DNA of 48,501 nucleotides from Deltaproteobacteria bacterium (GCA_003696955.1 RFGU01000140.1:1-48501); one strand, 5' to 3'; shown: positions 32,593 through 41,539, counted from the stretch's first letter. The notes: generated from the letters alone by a model not told the origin. Translations and numbers: made by a program.

Positions 32593-34545
32593 ATGACACG
32601 CGTTACCAAGCCCGTGCGGGCCGCCGTACCCGCCGTCACCTTCACGCTCGCGTTCGCCGCCTGTGGCGACGACGGGAGCCGGCCGGACACCACGACCTCC
32701 GTGGGGTCCACGGTCGGCACGAGCATCACCGCCACGGCGACCGACACGGTCGGAACTGCCTCTGCGACGGTCGGCAGCGCCACGTCGGTGGGGTCGGACT
32801 CGGCCTCCTCGGGCAGCGCGACGGGCTCCACCACGGGCACCGGGACGACGGGCGTCACCTCCGGGACCACGGGCGGCACGGGATCCTCCGGCACCGGCAC
32901 GACCACGGGCAACGTCACCGCCACGGGCAGCAGCACCTCCGGTGGGCCCAAGTGGGACGTGGGTCAGACGTGCATGAAATCCTGCTCCGTCGACCAGAAG
33001 GCCGTCGAATGTGACGGCATGGTCGAGGAGGTCTGCGACCCCGGCCAGCTGTGCGATCCCATGACGCTGACCTGCCAGGACGGCTGCACGGTGGCCGCGA
33101 ACAACAAGCAATCGGTGGGCTGCGAGTACTACGCGGTGGACATGCAGTCGTACTCGCCGACGTACTGCTTCGCGGCGTTCGTGGGCAACACGTCGGACGT
33201 CAACGCGTTCCTCGAGGTCGAGTACAACGGCAGCGCCCTGCCCGTAGGGAACTTCACGCGGATCCCCCAAGGCAAGGGGCCCAGTCTGACCTATCAACCC
33301 TACGACCCCAACGTGGGGCTCGCTCCGGGCGAGGTGGCCATCTTGTTCCTCTCGGGCACCCAGGGCGCCGCCCCCAACTGTCCCGCACCGACCGCCGTGT
33401 CCGGCGATGCCCAGGTTTCGGGCACGGGCAAGGGACCGGCGTTTCGCATCGGCTCGAACGTTCCGGTGGTCGCCTACCAGATCAACCCCTACGGCGGCGG
33501 AAGCGTGGCGGTCACGGGTGCGTCCCTGCTGCTCCCGACCAGCGTGTGGGACAAAAGCTACATCGCAATCAACGCCTACCGCAACGACATCACCGGGCCT
33601 TCCATGAACTTCATCGCCATGGAGGACGGGACGACCGTGACCATGACCCCCGTGGCGGCGGTTCAAGGCGGTGGCGGCATCCCGTCGAGCCCGGCCAACA
33701 CCCCGTTCCAGTTCACCTTGAACCGGGGCGAACACGCCCAGATCACCCAGACCGCGGAGCTTACGGGCTCGGTGGTCAACAGCGACAAACCCATCGGCCA
33801 CCTCGGCGGCCATCCGTGCATGCGCACGCCCTACGGCGTGGCCTACTGCGACCACGGCGAGCAGATGATCCCGCCGGTCAACGCCCTCGGCAACGAGTAC
33901 GTGGGCGTCATGTACCGCCCGCGCGGGGGCGAACCTGCGATCTGGCGCATCGTCGGCGTCGTCGACGGCACCCAGCTCTCCTACAGCACGAACGTCGGCG
34001 GCCCGACGACGATCAATCGGGGGCAGATCGCCGAGTTCATCACGGGGACGCCCTTCGTCGTGAGCAGCCAGGACGGCGACCATCCGTTCCTCCTCTTCAC
34101 GTACATGAGCGGCTCGCAGTGGTCGATGCTCGCCAACAAGAGCCACGGCGACGTCGACTACGTGATCTCGATCCCCACGGACCAGTACCTGACGCGCTAC
34201 GTGTTCTTCTCGGACCCGACCTACCCCGAGACGAATCTCGTCTTCGTGCGCCGCAAGTCGGGGGGCATCTTCCACGACGTGACCTTGGACTGCGCCGGGG
34301 TGCTGACGGGCTGGCAGCCGGTCGGCGAGTACGAGTGGACCCGCGTCGACCTCATCACGGGGAACTTCCAGGACGTGGGCAACTGTTCGACGGGCCCCCA
34401 CGAGGCCTACAGCGACGGCCCCTTCGGCCTTTGGAACTGGGGTTGGGGCACTCCGAACACCCAGACGTTCACGGCGAACGTGTCCTACGGCTACCCGGGG
34501 GGCATGAACGTCGTGCCGATCAACGACGTCATCTTGCCGCAATGA
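32593..34545 (+). CDS. Stalked lipoprotein with IgGFc-binding-protein-like domain
   Basis: The product is 650 aa. A lipoprotein signal ends in LAFAAC (Cys24). About 90 residues of almost pure Ser, Thr and Gly follow, then a compact Cys-rich module (GQTCMKSCSVDQKAVECDG, VCDPGQLCDP, CQDGC). From about residue 170 a long beta-rich region carries blocks such as GNTSDVNAFLEVEYNG, DKSYIAINAYRNDI, TVTMTPVAAVQGGGGIP, SDKPIGHLGGHPCM and DYVISIPTDQYLTRYVFF, matching the N-terminal domain of IgGFc-binding proteins seen in myxobacterial surface proteins. A role as an adhesin or surface-layer protein is inferred. The name does not imply antibody binding. Confidence 0.78.
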   Translation: MTRVTKPVRAAVPAVTFTLAFAACGDDGSRPDTTTSVGSTVGTSITATATDTVGTASATVGSATSVGSDSASSGSATGSTTGTGTTGVTSGTTGGTGSSGTGTTTGNVTATGSSTSGGPKWDVGQTCMKSCSVDQKAVECDGMVEEVCDPGQLCDPMTLTCQDGCTVAANNKQSVGCEYYAVDMQSYSPTYCFAAFVGNTSDVNAFLEVEYNGSALPVGNFTRIPQGKGPSLTYQPYDPNVGLAPGEVAILFLSGTQGAAPNCPAPTAVSGDAQVSGTGKGPAFRIGSNVPVVAYQINPYGGGSVAVTGASLLLPTSVWDKSYIAINAYRNDITGPSMNFIAMEDGTTVTMTPVAAVQGGGGIPSSPANTPFQFTLNRGEHAQITQTAELTGSVVNSDKPIGHLGGHPCMRTPYGVAYCDHGEQMIPPVNALGNEYVGVMYRPRGGEPAIWRIVGVVDGTQLSYSTNVGGPTTINRGQIAEFITGTPFVVSSQDGDHPFLLFTYMSGSQWSMLANKSHGDVDYVISIPTDQYLTRYVFFSDPTYPETNLVFVRRKSGGIFHDVTLDCAGVLTGWQPVGEYEWTRVDLITGNFQDVGNCSTGPHEAYSDGPFGLWNWGWGTPNTQTFTANVSYGYPGGMNVVPINDVILPQ

Positions 34546-34556
34546 TGGCCCGGCCC

Positions 34557-34572
34557 GGCCCGGCGCCGGGCC
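34557..34572. terminator. Perfect 16-bp GC palindrome after the IgGFc-binding-like gene
   Basis: GGCCCGGC followed by its reverse complement lies 11 nt after the stop. Only GC pairs are present and there is no T-tract, so it may act as a weak stop or pause site before the methyltransferase gene. Confidence 0.3.
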
Positions 34573-34603
34573 TTGCGCCTCGCCATCGCCATCTCGGCGC
34601 GCG

Positions 34604-34609
34604 TATCCT
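34604..34609 (+). promoter_or_regulatory. TANNNT box (TATCCT) upstream of the SpoU-type gene
   Basis: TATCCT ends 9 nt before the GTG at 34619, with no Shine-Dalgarno. The M3 peptidase gene downstream of the islet has the identical box. Confidence 0.4.
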
Positions 34610-34618
34610 TGGGCCGAG

Positions 34619-35371
34619 GTGAAGCACCCCCGCGCCCGGTTCATCGTCGTCTACGGCCGCAAGCCGGTGCTCGAAGCCCTCGAGACCCCGGGACTCGACG
34701 TTCACCGCCTTCGCATCGCCGCGTCCGCTCGCGGGCACACCGTCGACGCGATCGTCGAGGCCGCTCGAGCGCGGGGGGTGACCGTCGAACGGGTCCCTGC
34801 CGCCGAAGTCTCCAAGATCTCGCGTCGGCCGCACCAGGACCAAGGCGTCGTCCTCGACGTGGAGGCGCCACACATGGACGACCTCGGTGCGGCGCTCGCC
34901 GCCGGGCTCGACGAGGATCTTTTCGTCCTGCCCGACGGCGTCACGACGCCGGCCAACCTCGGCATGCTCCTACGCACCTGCGTGGCCGTCGGCGCCGCCC
35001 TCGTGCTTCCCGGTCGGGGGGTGGCGGACCTCGGCCCGCGGGTGATCAAGGCCAGTGCGGGAACGGCCTTTCGCGCCCGGATCCTGCGGGACCGCGACGC
35101 TCCCTCCGCAGCTTCGCGCCTTGCAGCCCATGGGATCGCCCTCGTCGGACTCGATGCCGCCGCCGACGTCTCGCTCTTCGAGGCACCCCCGCCGCGTCCT
35201 GCGGCCCTGGTCGTGGGCGGCGAGACCCACGGCATCACGCCGGCCGTGCGCAGGCTCCTCGACGCGCGCCGCAAGATCCCCCTGGCCCCGGGTGCCGAGT
35301 CGTTGAACGCGGCCGTGGCCGGTGCCGTGGCGATGTTCGAGGCGCGAAGGGCGTGGGGGGCCTTCGGCTAG
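34619..35371 (+). CDS. TrmH/SpoU-family RNA 2'-O-methyltransferase (RlmB-like)
   Basis: The product is 250 aa. All three SpoU motifs are present: TPANLGMLLRTC (motif 1 Asn and Arg), LVVGGETHGI (motif 2, SAM knot), and IPLAPGAESLNAAVAGAV (motif 3). An N-terminal substrate-binding part begins YGRKPVLEAL and VEVSKIS-like residues, as in the 23S rRNA G2251 methyltransferase RlmB. The exact target is not provable. The last 21 codons and the stop are duplicated word for word 6,142 bp downstream. The reading frame here is complete and normal in length, so the gene should still work. Confidence 0.92.
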   Translation: MKHPRARFIVVYGRKPVLEALETPGLDVHRLRIAASARGHTVDAIVEAARARGVTVERVPAAEVSKISRRPHQDQGVVLDVEAPHMDDLGAALAAGLDEDLFVLPDGVTTPANLGMLLRTCVAVGAALVLPGRGVADLGPRVIKASAGTAFRARILRDRDAPSAASRLAAHGIALVGLDAAADVSLFEAPPPRPAALVVGGETHGITPAVRRLLDARRKIPLAPGAESLNAAVAGAVAMFEARRAWGAFG

Positions 35372-35373
35372 CG
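35305..35373 (+). repeat. 69-bp direct repeat, left copy (3' end of the SpoU-type gene)
   Basis: Identical in all 69 positions to 41447-41515. It runs from the third base of codon 229 through the stop codon plus 2 nt. It forms the left border of the efflux islet and plays the part of an attL-like site. Confidence 0.95.
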
Positions 35374-35911
35374 ACACCCCTCGGATCCCGGCCGGACGAT
35401 GGTCCGCGTTCCTGGAATTCGGAAGTCGTCCAACGCCCTCGTCCACGACCGATGGTCCCGTATTCGCGGACGAGCGTGCCTCGGCCGACAGCGCCGCCAA
35501 GGCCACCGTCGGACCGTCCTCGTCCCGGTCCTCGAGTGTCGCGCACCGTCGTCGGATCGGTCGCGCCCGCGACGGCGTTTCTCGTGGACACGATTCGCAA
35601 CGTCGTGGAGGACGCCGTCGCCGCCGCATCGTCGTCGGCCCACGGGATGCCGGGATACCGTAGCCTTCGCCTGCCACGACCACGACACGTTGCGCACGAC
35701 ACAGGCGTGAACGTGATTGTCGTTTTCATCGAATCCAAACGAAGCACGGTCGCCGAGGCCCGGCCCGCTCCTTGTTCGTGCGGGGTACCTGCCCCATACT
35801 GCGCGACCGCAAGCGGCGGCCATGCCTTCCGGCGCCGCGTTCTCGGCGACCATGATCTCCATATGGCGAGCAGGAACGCCCTACGCGCTCGCAGGGCGAC
35901 GGACCGGCGGG
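35374..35911. other. 538-bp stretch without a recognised gene
   Basis: This lies between the left repeat and the TolC-like gene. Several frames are open, as is usual in GC-rich DNA, but none gives a recognisable protein. One frame from GTG at 35536 has GC-rich third positions for about 45 codons, so a decayed gene is possible. An AT-richer patch occurs at 35703-35745. A weak promoter candidate is TTGTTC (35772-35777), 17 nt, CATACT (35795-35800), with GGGG and CCCC arms inside the spacer that could form a regulator site. Confidence 0.4.
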
Positions 35912-37156
35912 ATGCTCGTCGACACGGTGGTGCGTGTCCTGCTCTTCGCGTGTCTTGCGGTGTTCGGCAGCCGGACCGCACGCGCCGAGCCTGCCCGAGC
36001 CATCACCTTCGACGAAGCCATCGGTTTGGCCGCCCGCTCCCCCGAAGCGTCGGGCGCGGCCGAGCGCCTGGCCGCCCGGCGCCGCGGTGACCGGCGCATC
36101 GGACGATGGGCCGGCACGACACAGGCCACCTTCATGCCGGGGGGCATCGTCTCGCCGCCGAGCTCACGCGGTTTCGAGATGCAGGCCAACGCGACCCACA
36201 CGTGGAGCCCCGTTCGCACCGCCGCGCGCACGCGATCCGCGGCACGGGCCGAACGAGCGACCCTCGGCGCGCGCGCCCGCGCCGAGGCGTTGCGCGAGCG
36301 CATCGAGGCCGCCCGCCTGTGGATCGAACTCTTCGCCGTCGAACGTCAGCGCCGTTTGCTCGACGAGCGCGTGGCGGTGGCCCAAGCGCGGGTGCGGGCG
36401 ACCGTCGCCGCCGTCGAGCACGGCGTGGCCCGACGAATCGATGCCGACCTCGCGCGCGCCGAGCACGCAGCCCTCGCCTCCGAGGCCCTGGAACTCGAAG
36501 GCCGGCAGGCGGAGATCGTGCGGCGTTTGGCCGAGGCGATCGGTCGCCCCGAGCGCCTCGACCTCGTGGCGAGCGGGCCTCTTCCCGCCCCGAACCTGCC
36601 GCCGGACTCGACGCTTCGCGGCATGCTGCGCGAAGTCGATGCGCTCCCCGAGGTCGCCGCGAGCCGCATCGCGGTGACCGCCGCCCGGGCACGGCGGGCC
36701 GAGGCCCGCGCACGGACGATGCCGCAGCTCGTGGCCGGCGCCCAGGTGGAGCGATCGGCCGCCGACGATTGGACCCTCTACGGCATCGTCGGAGTCCAGT
36801 TCGCGGGCACGACGTCCCGGGGCCGCACCGACGCCACGTACGAGGAGGCGATTGCCGCCGCGACGAACGACCTCGAGCGCGTTCGCGTCGCAGCCCGGGC
36901 CGAGATCGAGCGCATTCTCCACGACCTCGATCACGCGCGCCGGACCCTCACCCTCGTCGAGGATCACCTGCTGCCCGCCGCGACGGATCTCCGTGCACGG
37001 CTGGAACGCGCCGTTGCCCGCGGCGAGGAGACGATCCACCCCCTGCTCGATGCCCGCATGCGCGAGATCGAGGCTCGGACGGCCCATATCCGTGCGCGCG
37101 CCGACCTGGCGTGGGCGTCGGTTCGCGCCTGGCTGTTGCTCCAAGAGATGCGATGA
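35912..37156 (+). CDS. TolC-family outer membrane efflux protein
   Basis: The product is 414 aa from ATG at 35912. The signal peptide is VVRVLLFACLAVFGSRTARA, cleaved before EPARA. The mature protein starts ITFDEAIGLAARSPE, the standard OEP opening, followed by long amphipathic helices in two repeats with the internal YEEAIAAATNDLERVRVAAR segment. This is the trimeric outer-membrane channel of a tripartite efflux pump. In-frame ATGs at 35822 and 35852 exist, but the signal peptide fits 35912 best. The stop overlaps the next start (ATGA), so it is coupled to the membrane fusion protein. Confidence 0.85.
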   Translation: MLVDTVVRVLLFACLAVFGSRTARAEPARAITFDEAIGLAARSPEASGAAERLAARRRGDRRIGRWAGTTQATFMPGGIVSPPSSRGFEMQANATHTWSPVRTAARTRSAARAERATLGARARAEALRERIEAARLWIELFAVERQRRLLDERVAVAQARVRATVAAVEHGVARRIDADLARAEHAALASEALELEGRQAEIVRRLAEAIGRPERLDLVASGPLPAPNLPPDSTLRGMLREVDALPEVAASRIAVTAARARRAEARARTMPQLVAGAQVERSAADDWTLYGIVGVQFAGTTSRGRTDATYEEAIAAATNDLERVRVAARAEIERILHDLDHARRTLTLVEDHLLPAATDLRARLERAVARGEETIHPLLDARMREIEARTAHIRARADLAWASVRAWLLLQEMR

Positions 37157-38283
37157 CCCGTCGGGTACACCCTCTGCTCGCCGGCGTCGTAACGTTCCTG
37201 GTCTCGACGACGCTCGCATGTTCACCGAAGGACGGCGGTGCACCGGAGGATGCGGGCGCGACCTTCGGCGACGGACCGGCGGTCGCAAGCAGCAGCACGA
37301 CGCGATGGGTTCCGGTGGTGCCCCCCCGCGACCCCGTGCTGCTTTCGTTTCCGGCCATCGTTCGAGCGATCGGCAAGGGAGCGGCGTACGTGACGTTTCC
37401 CTACGCCGCCCGGGTCGAGCGCATCCACGTCGAGCCGGGGGACCGGCTCGCCGCCGGTGCGACGATCCTCTCCGTACGGTGCCCCGCGGTTCTCGAGGCC
37501 GCAGCCACGGTGCTTGGGACCCGCAAACGCCTTGCCCTCCACCGACGGCGCCTCGAGGAACTCGAACGCGCCCACGCCGAAGGGCTCGTTGGGCGCGACG
37601 TCGTCTTCGAGCATCGCACGCGAATCGCCGACATCGAAGCGGAACGCGCGCGGGCCGAAGCCGTGTTGCGAGGCGCGGGCGTGGAGCCCCGCCGCACCGA
37701 ACGTCTGTTGCGCGATGGACTGATCGAGCTTTCGGCTCCCACGGCCGGCGTCGTGACCGAGGTGTCCGTGCGTCCCGGCGAATCCATCTCCCCCTCCTCG
37801 CCTCCACTCGCCCGCATCGTAGGCGAGGCGCCGCCGCGCATCGAAGTCCGTTTGCCGCGCGCGCTGCCTTCCGTGCACGACGCCCGCTTCGTCGCTCCGG
37901 ACGGGCGGACCGTTGGACTCGCGAAGACTCCCCTGGCGGTCACCGAGGACCCGGCCGACGGTCTCTACGTCGCCTGGTTCGCGCCGCGGGAGGACGCCCT
38001 GCGCCTTCACGACGGACTCCGCGGGCGATTCGAGTTCGACGTGGGCGACGGGGTTTGGCAGGTGCCGGCCGCCGCCGTCACGAAGGGCGCCCAGGCATCC
38101 TTCGTGGTCCTACGGCGAAGGGGCGGCGACGTGTCCGAGATCCCGGTGGAGGTGGTCTCCGCCGCCGGTGCATCGGCCCTGGTTCGCGGTGACCTCGAAG
38201 CCGCCGACATGGTCGCCGCGGACGGACGTGTCGCCCGCATCGAGGGATCGCAAAGGAACGCCGCCGGGAGTTCGACGCCGTGA
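37153..38283 (+). CDS. Membrane fusion (periplasmic adaptor) lipoprotein of RND pump
   Basis: The product is 376 aa. The lipoprotein signal ends in TTLACS (Cys23). A barrel-sandwich half-motif, ARVERIHVEPGDRLAAGATI, is followed by a helical hairpin (residues about 120-180, RKRLALHRRRLEELERAHAE) and the second half APTAGVVTEVSVRPGESI. It resembles CusB/CzcB-type adaptors linking the RND pump to the TolC-like channel. No N-terminal Met/His metal-binding extension is seen. It overlaps both neighbours by 4 nt (ATGA upstream, GTGA downstream), which is tight coupling. Confidence 0.87.
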   Translation: MTRRVHPLLAGVVTFLVSTTLACSPKDGGAPEDAGATFGDGPAVASSSTTRWVPVVPPRDPVLLSFPAIVRAIGKGAAYVTFPYAARVERIHVEPGDRLAAGATILSVRCPAVLEAAATVLGTRKRLALHRRRLEELERAHAEGLVGRDVVFEHRTRIADIEAERARAEAVLRGAGVEPRRTERLLRDGLIELSAPTAGVVTEVSVRPGESISPSSPPLARIVGEAPPRIEVRLPRALPSVHDARFVAPDGRTVGLAKTPLAVTEDPADGLYVAWFAPREDALRLHDGLRGRFEFDVGDGVWQVPAAAVTKGAQASFVVLRRRGGDVSEIPVEVVSAAGASALVRGDLEAADMVAADGRVARIEGSQRNAAGSSTP

Positions 38284-41200
38284 TCGAAGCCATCGTTCGG
38301 TGGTCGAATGCTCACCCGCGGACGGTCCTGCTGCTCGTCGTCCTCATGGCGACGACCGGCCTCTTCGCCGCCGGTCGTCTCGAGTTCGACGCCCTGCCCG
38401 ACGTGACGGGCAAGCAGGTCGTGATCCTGACCCGCGCGCCGGGCTACACTCCGGAGGAGGTCGAGCGGCTCGTCACGCGCCCGGTCGAGATCGCCATCGC
38501 TGGCGTTCCCGGACTGGTCCGTCAACGGAGCACGAGTCGCTACGGCATCTCGTCGGTGACCGCGATCTTCGACGAACGGACCGACCTCGTCCGCGCACGG
38601 CAACTCGTCCAGGAGCGACTCCAAGGGCTTTCCGACGGTTGGCCTCCCGGCGTCGCCGCTCCGGAACTCGGACCACTGACGGGAGGACTCGGTGAAATCT
38701 ACCAGTTTACGGTGACGTCCTCCAAGCGCACTCCCGTCGAACTCTACGAGTTGGTCCAGCTTCGGCTCGTTCCACTCATCGCGAGTACGCCGGGCGTCGT
38801 CGAGGTCAACGCGTGGGGTGGCGGGCGGCGCACCCTCGACGTGGTCGGCGATCCCGTGGCGATGTCCCGTCACGGCATGACCCTCGCCGACCTGGCGGAG
38901 GCCACCCGCGCGGCAGCGCAGCAGGCGGCGGGAGCCACCATCGAGGCAGGCGATCGAAGCGTCCTGCTGCGGGGCGTAGCCTGGCCCCGCCGGGCGGACG
39001 AACTTGCAAGTGCCGTGGTCCGCCGCACGGGCCACGGCGCCGCCATCCGCATCGGCGACGTGGCCCGCATCGAGGAGGCGGCCATGCCCCGCATCGGGAC
39101 CGCGACGGCCGACGGCGAAGGCGAGGCCGTGTACGTCATGGTCCAGATGCTGGTGGGCGAAAACGCCCTCGCCGTGCTCGACGAACTCGAACGTCGCATG
39201 GATGACGTGCGCCGCGTCCTCCCTGCGGACGTGGACGTTCGCGTGGTCTACGACCGCGGCGACCTCGTCAAGGCGACCTTGCGCACCGTGTTCACGAACC
39301 TCGCCGAAGGCGGCGCGCTCGTCGTCGTCGTGCTCTTCGCGATGCTCGGCAGCCTGCGTGCAGGTCTGCTCGTCGCATCGATCATCCCGCTTTCGATGCT
39401 CGGAGCCGTCGTCGGGATGACGGTGCTCGACGTGCCCGGCAACCTCATGAGTCTTGGCGCCCTGGACTTCGGCCTGCTGGTGGACGGCGGCATCGTGATG
39501 GTGGAGGCCACCTTCCACGCCATGGAGCGCCACGGCGGCCCGGTTCGCACACGAGTGCGGGAGCAAACCGTCCGCATGGCACGCCCCGTATTCTACGGCG
39601 TACTGATCATCCTTCTGGTCTACGTTCCCGTGTTCGCGCTCACCGACGTAGAGGGCAAGATGTTCCACCCGATGGCGCTCACGGTGGTGTTGGCCCTCGC
39701 AACTTCCCTCCTTCTTTCGATCACGTACGTTCCGGCCGCCTCGACGATCTTCCTGCGCCCCCATGACGCCCCGGCCGAGGCTCCGCGTCTCGCCGCCGCA
39801 ACGGCCCGGCTCTACCATCCCGTACTCGACTGGAGCCTCGCCCACCCCCGGTGGGTGGCCGCGGGCGCCCTGGCCGCGCTCATGGCGGCCGCGTGGCTCT
39901 TCGCCACCGCGGGGACCACGTTCTTGCCGCAGCTCGACGAAGGAGATCTCGTCATCCAGACGACCCGCAACCCGGACATCCACGTGTCGGCGGCGGTTCG
40001 TGAAGACACCCGCCTCGAACGCGCGTTGCGGGAGAACGTGCCCGAGGTGCGCTACGTCGCGACCCGTACGGGGAGCCCGGCCGTCGCCACGGACCTGATG
40101 GGGCTCGAGCAATCCGACGTATTCGTGGACCTCGCGCCCAGGGAGCAATGGCGCCCCGGACTCGATCGCGATGCACTCATCGAACGCATCGCCGACGTCG
40201 TGCGCAGCGTCGCGCCCGAGGCCGAGGTCGGGTTCACCCAACCGATCCAGATGCGGTTCAACGAACTGGTGGGTGGCAGCGTCACGGACGTCACCCTGAG
40301 CTTCTTCGGAGAGGACCTGACCGCCCTACGGACCTTGGCGGAGCGGGCCCGTGACATCGTCGCCGAGGTTCCCGGGGCCGAGGACGTCCGCGTCCTCGCG
40401 CCACCTGAGGTGCCGTCGATCGACGTCAGGCCCCGCCCCCTGGATGCGGCCCGCGTAGGGCTACGTAACGAAGACGTGCTCGACCACGTGGCCGCGCTCC
40501 GGCGCGGACTCGAAGTCGCCGTCACCTACGACGGGCCCATCCGCGTTCCCATTCGCGTGCGGCTCGATGGCGCAACCGATGCCCTCACCCTCGAGGCCAC
40601 CCCCGTTCCGACGGCCGACGGCCGCTGGGTTCCGTTGGGGCACGTCGCCGACGTGGTGCGCGCCGAACGTCCCGCCCTCGTCGATCACGAAATGGCCCAA
40701 CGTCGTATCGTCGTCGGTTTCAACGTGCGCGAACGGGACCTGGGCACCGTCGTGGCCGAGGCGAAAGCGCGAATCGACACGGAACTCGTCCTCGGCGACG
40801 GGATCCGCACGGTCTGGGGCGGCCAGTTCGACAGCCTACGGCGGGCCCGCGAACGCCTCGCCGTGATCGTACCGGCGGTGCTCGCGTGCATCTTCGTACT
40901 GCTGCTCGTCCTGGTGCGCTCCCTACGACCGGTGCTCGTGGTCATGCTCGCCGTCCCGTTCGCGCTGGTCGGTGGCATCGTGGCCCTTCGCCTGCGCGGC
41001 CTTCCGATTTCGGTCTCCGCGGCCGTCGGGTTCATCGCCCTCAGCGGGATCGCCGTCCTGAACGGTGTCGTGCTCGTCAAGGCGCTCATGGAGACGCAAG
41101 CGTCCGGGGCAGATCCTCGGCGTGCGGCGCGCGAGGCCGGTCGCAGCCGCATGCGGGCGGTGTCGACCACCGCACTCGTTGCCGCCCTCGGATTCGTCCC

Positions 41201-41375
41201 CATGATGCTCGCCACCGGTGTGGGTGCGGAGGTGCAGCGCCCCCTCGCAACCGTCGTGGTGGGCGGCATCGTTTCGTCGACGCTCCTTACCCTCTGCGTC
41301 GTGCCGACGATCTTTGCGTGGACGACACGGCAAGCGGTCTCCGTCCGTCCATCCACGCAAGATGCCCCTTCGTGA
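38280..41375 (+). CDS. Heavy-metal efflux RND transporter (CzcA/CusA family)
   Basis: The 1,031 aa length is standard for HME-RND pumps. It has the two-fold layout of 12 helices and two large periplasmic loops. In helix 4, DFGLLVDGGIVMVE supplies Asp396, Asp402 and Glu409, the proton-relay set that separates metal-exporting RND pumps from drug pumps. The N-terminal AHPRTVLLLVVLMATTG-like start and the block PLDAARVGLRNEDVLDHVAA fit. It exports monovalent or divalent metal ions from periplasm or cytoplasm using proton flow. The ion cannot be decided here: I did not trace the CusA methionine set with certainty. It starts with GTG inside the adaptor's stop. Confidence 0.93.
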   Translation: MIEAIVRWSNAHPRTVLLLVVLMATTGLFAAGRLEFDALPDVTGKQVVILTRAPGYTPEEVERLVTRPVEIAIAGVPGLVRQRSTSRYGISSVTAIFDERTDLVRARQLVQERLQGLSDGWPPGVAAPELGPLTGGLGEIYQFTVTSSKRTPVELYELVQLRLVPLIASTPGVVEVNAWGGGRRTLDVVGDPVAMSRHGMTLADLAEATRAAAQQAAGATIEAGDRSVLLRGVAWPRRADELASAVVRRTGHGAAIRIGDVARIEEAAMPRIGTATADGEGEAVYVMVQMLVGENALAVLDELERRMDDVRRVLPADVDVRVVYDRGDLVKATLRTVFTNLAEGGALVVVVLFAMLGSLRAGLLVASIIPLSMLGAVVGMTVLDVPGNLMSLGALDFGLLVDGGIVMVEATFHAMERHGGPVRTRVREQTVRMARPVFYGVLIILLVYVPVFALTDVEGKMFHPMALTVVLALATSLLLSITYVPAASTIFLRPHDAPAEAPRLAAATARLYHPVLDWSLAHPRWVAAGALAALMAAAWLFATAGTTFLPQLDEGDLVIQTTRNPDIHVSAAVREDTRLERALRENVPEVRYVATRTGSPAVATDLMGLEQSDVFVDLAPREQWRPGLDRDALIERIADVVRSVAPEAEVGFTQPIQMRFNELVGGSVTDVTLSFFGEDLTALRTLAERARDIVAEVPGAEDVRVLAPPEVPSIDVRPRPLDAARVGLRNEDVLDHVAALRRGLEVAVTYDGPIRVPIRVRLDGATDALTLEATPVPTADGRWVPLGHVADVVRAERPALVDHEMAQRRIVVGFNVRERDLGTVVAEAKARIDTELVLGDGIRTVWGGQFDSLRRARERLAVIVPAVLACIFVLLLVLVRSLRPVLVVMLAVPFALVGGIVALRLRGLPISVSAAVGFIALSGIAVLNGVVLVKALMETQASGADPRRAAREAGRSRMRAVSTTALVAALGFVPMMLATGVGAEVQRPLATVVVGGIVSSTLLTLCVVPTIFAWTTRQAVSVRPSTQDAPS

Positions 41376-41446
41376 AGGGGTGGACCGCTCGGACACGGAC
41401 GCGGACCGTGGGGCCGGCTGCGGTGGCGCAGGGGCGGAAGCTCTCC

Positions 41447-41515
41447 GAACGCGGCCGTGGCCGGTGCCGTGGCGATGTTCGAGGCGCGAAGGGCGTGGGG
41501 GGCCTTCGGCTAGCG
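41447..41515 (+). repeat. 69-bp direct repeat, right copy (orphan SpoU-type gene end)
   Basis: A perfect copy of 35305-35373, encoding the last 21 residues and the stop of the SpoU-type methyltransferase. Nothing upstream of it continues the methyltransferase frame: the 71 nt after the RND stop are unrelated. It forms the right border of the islet, attR-like, 37 nt before the M3 peptidase start. Confidence 0.95.
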
Positions 41516-41539
41516 GTCGCTGCATGCCGCCTGCGGGGC

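Larger units (their letters stand above)
35374..41446 (+). mobile_element. Putative inserted islet carrying the heavy-metal efflux operon
   Basis: The 6,073 bp between the two 69-bp repeats hold a 538-bp non-coding stretch and three overlapping efflux genes. No integrase, transposase, regulator or inverted terminal repeat is visible inside. Collapsing the repeats would leave the SpoU-type stop 39 nt before the M3 peptidase start, a normal gene junction. Insertion by a site-specific recombinase acting in trans, or by recombination over the gene end, is inferred. A segmental duplication with later replacement is the alternative. Confidence 0.5.

Noticed and set aside
34573-36090. A plus-strand open frame running through the SpoU-type gene into the efflux operon
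   Set aside because: It is out of frame with both genes. Only the short part from 35536 has coding-like third positions, and it matches nothing that I recognise.
35374-41446. The efflux islet as a classical transposon or insertion sequence
   Set aside because: There are no inverted ends and no transposase, and a 69-bp repeat is far longer than a target-site duplication made by known transposases.
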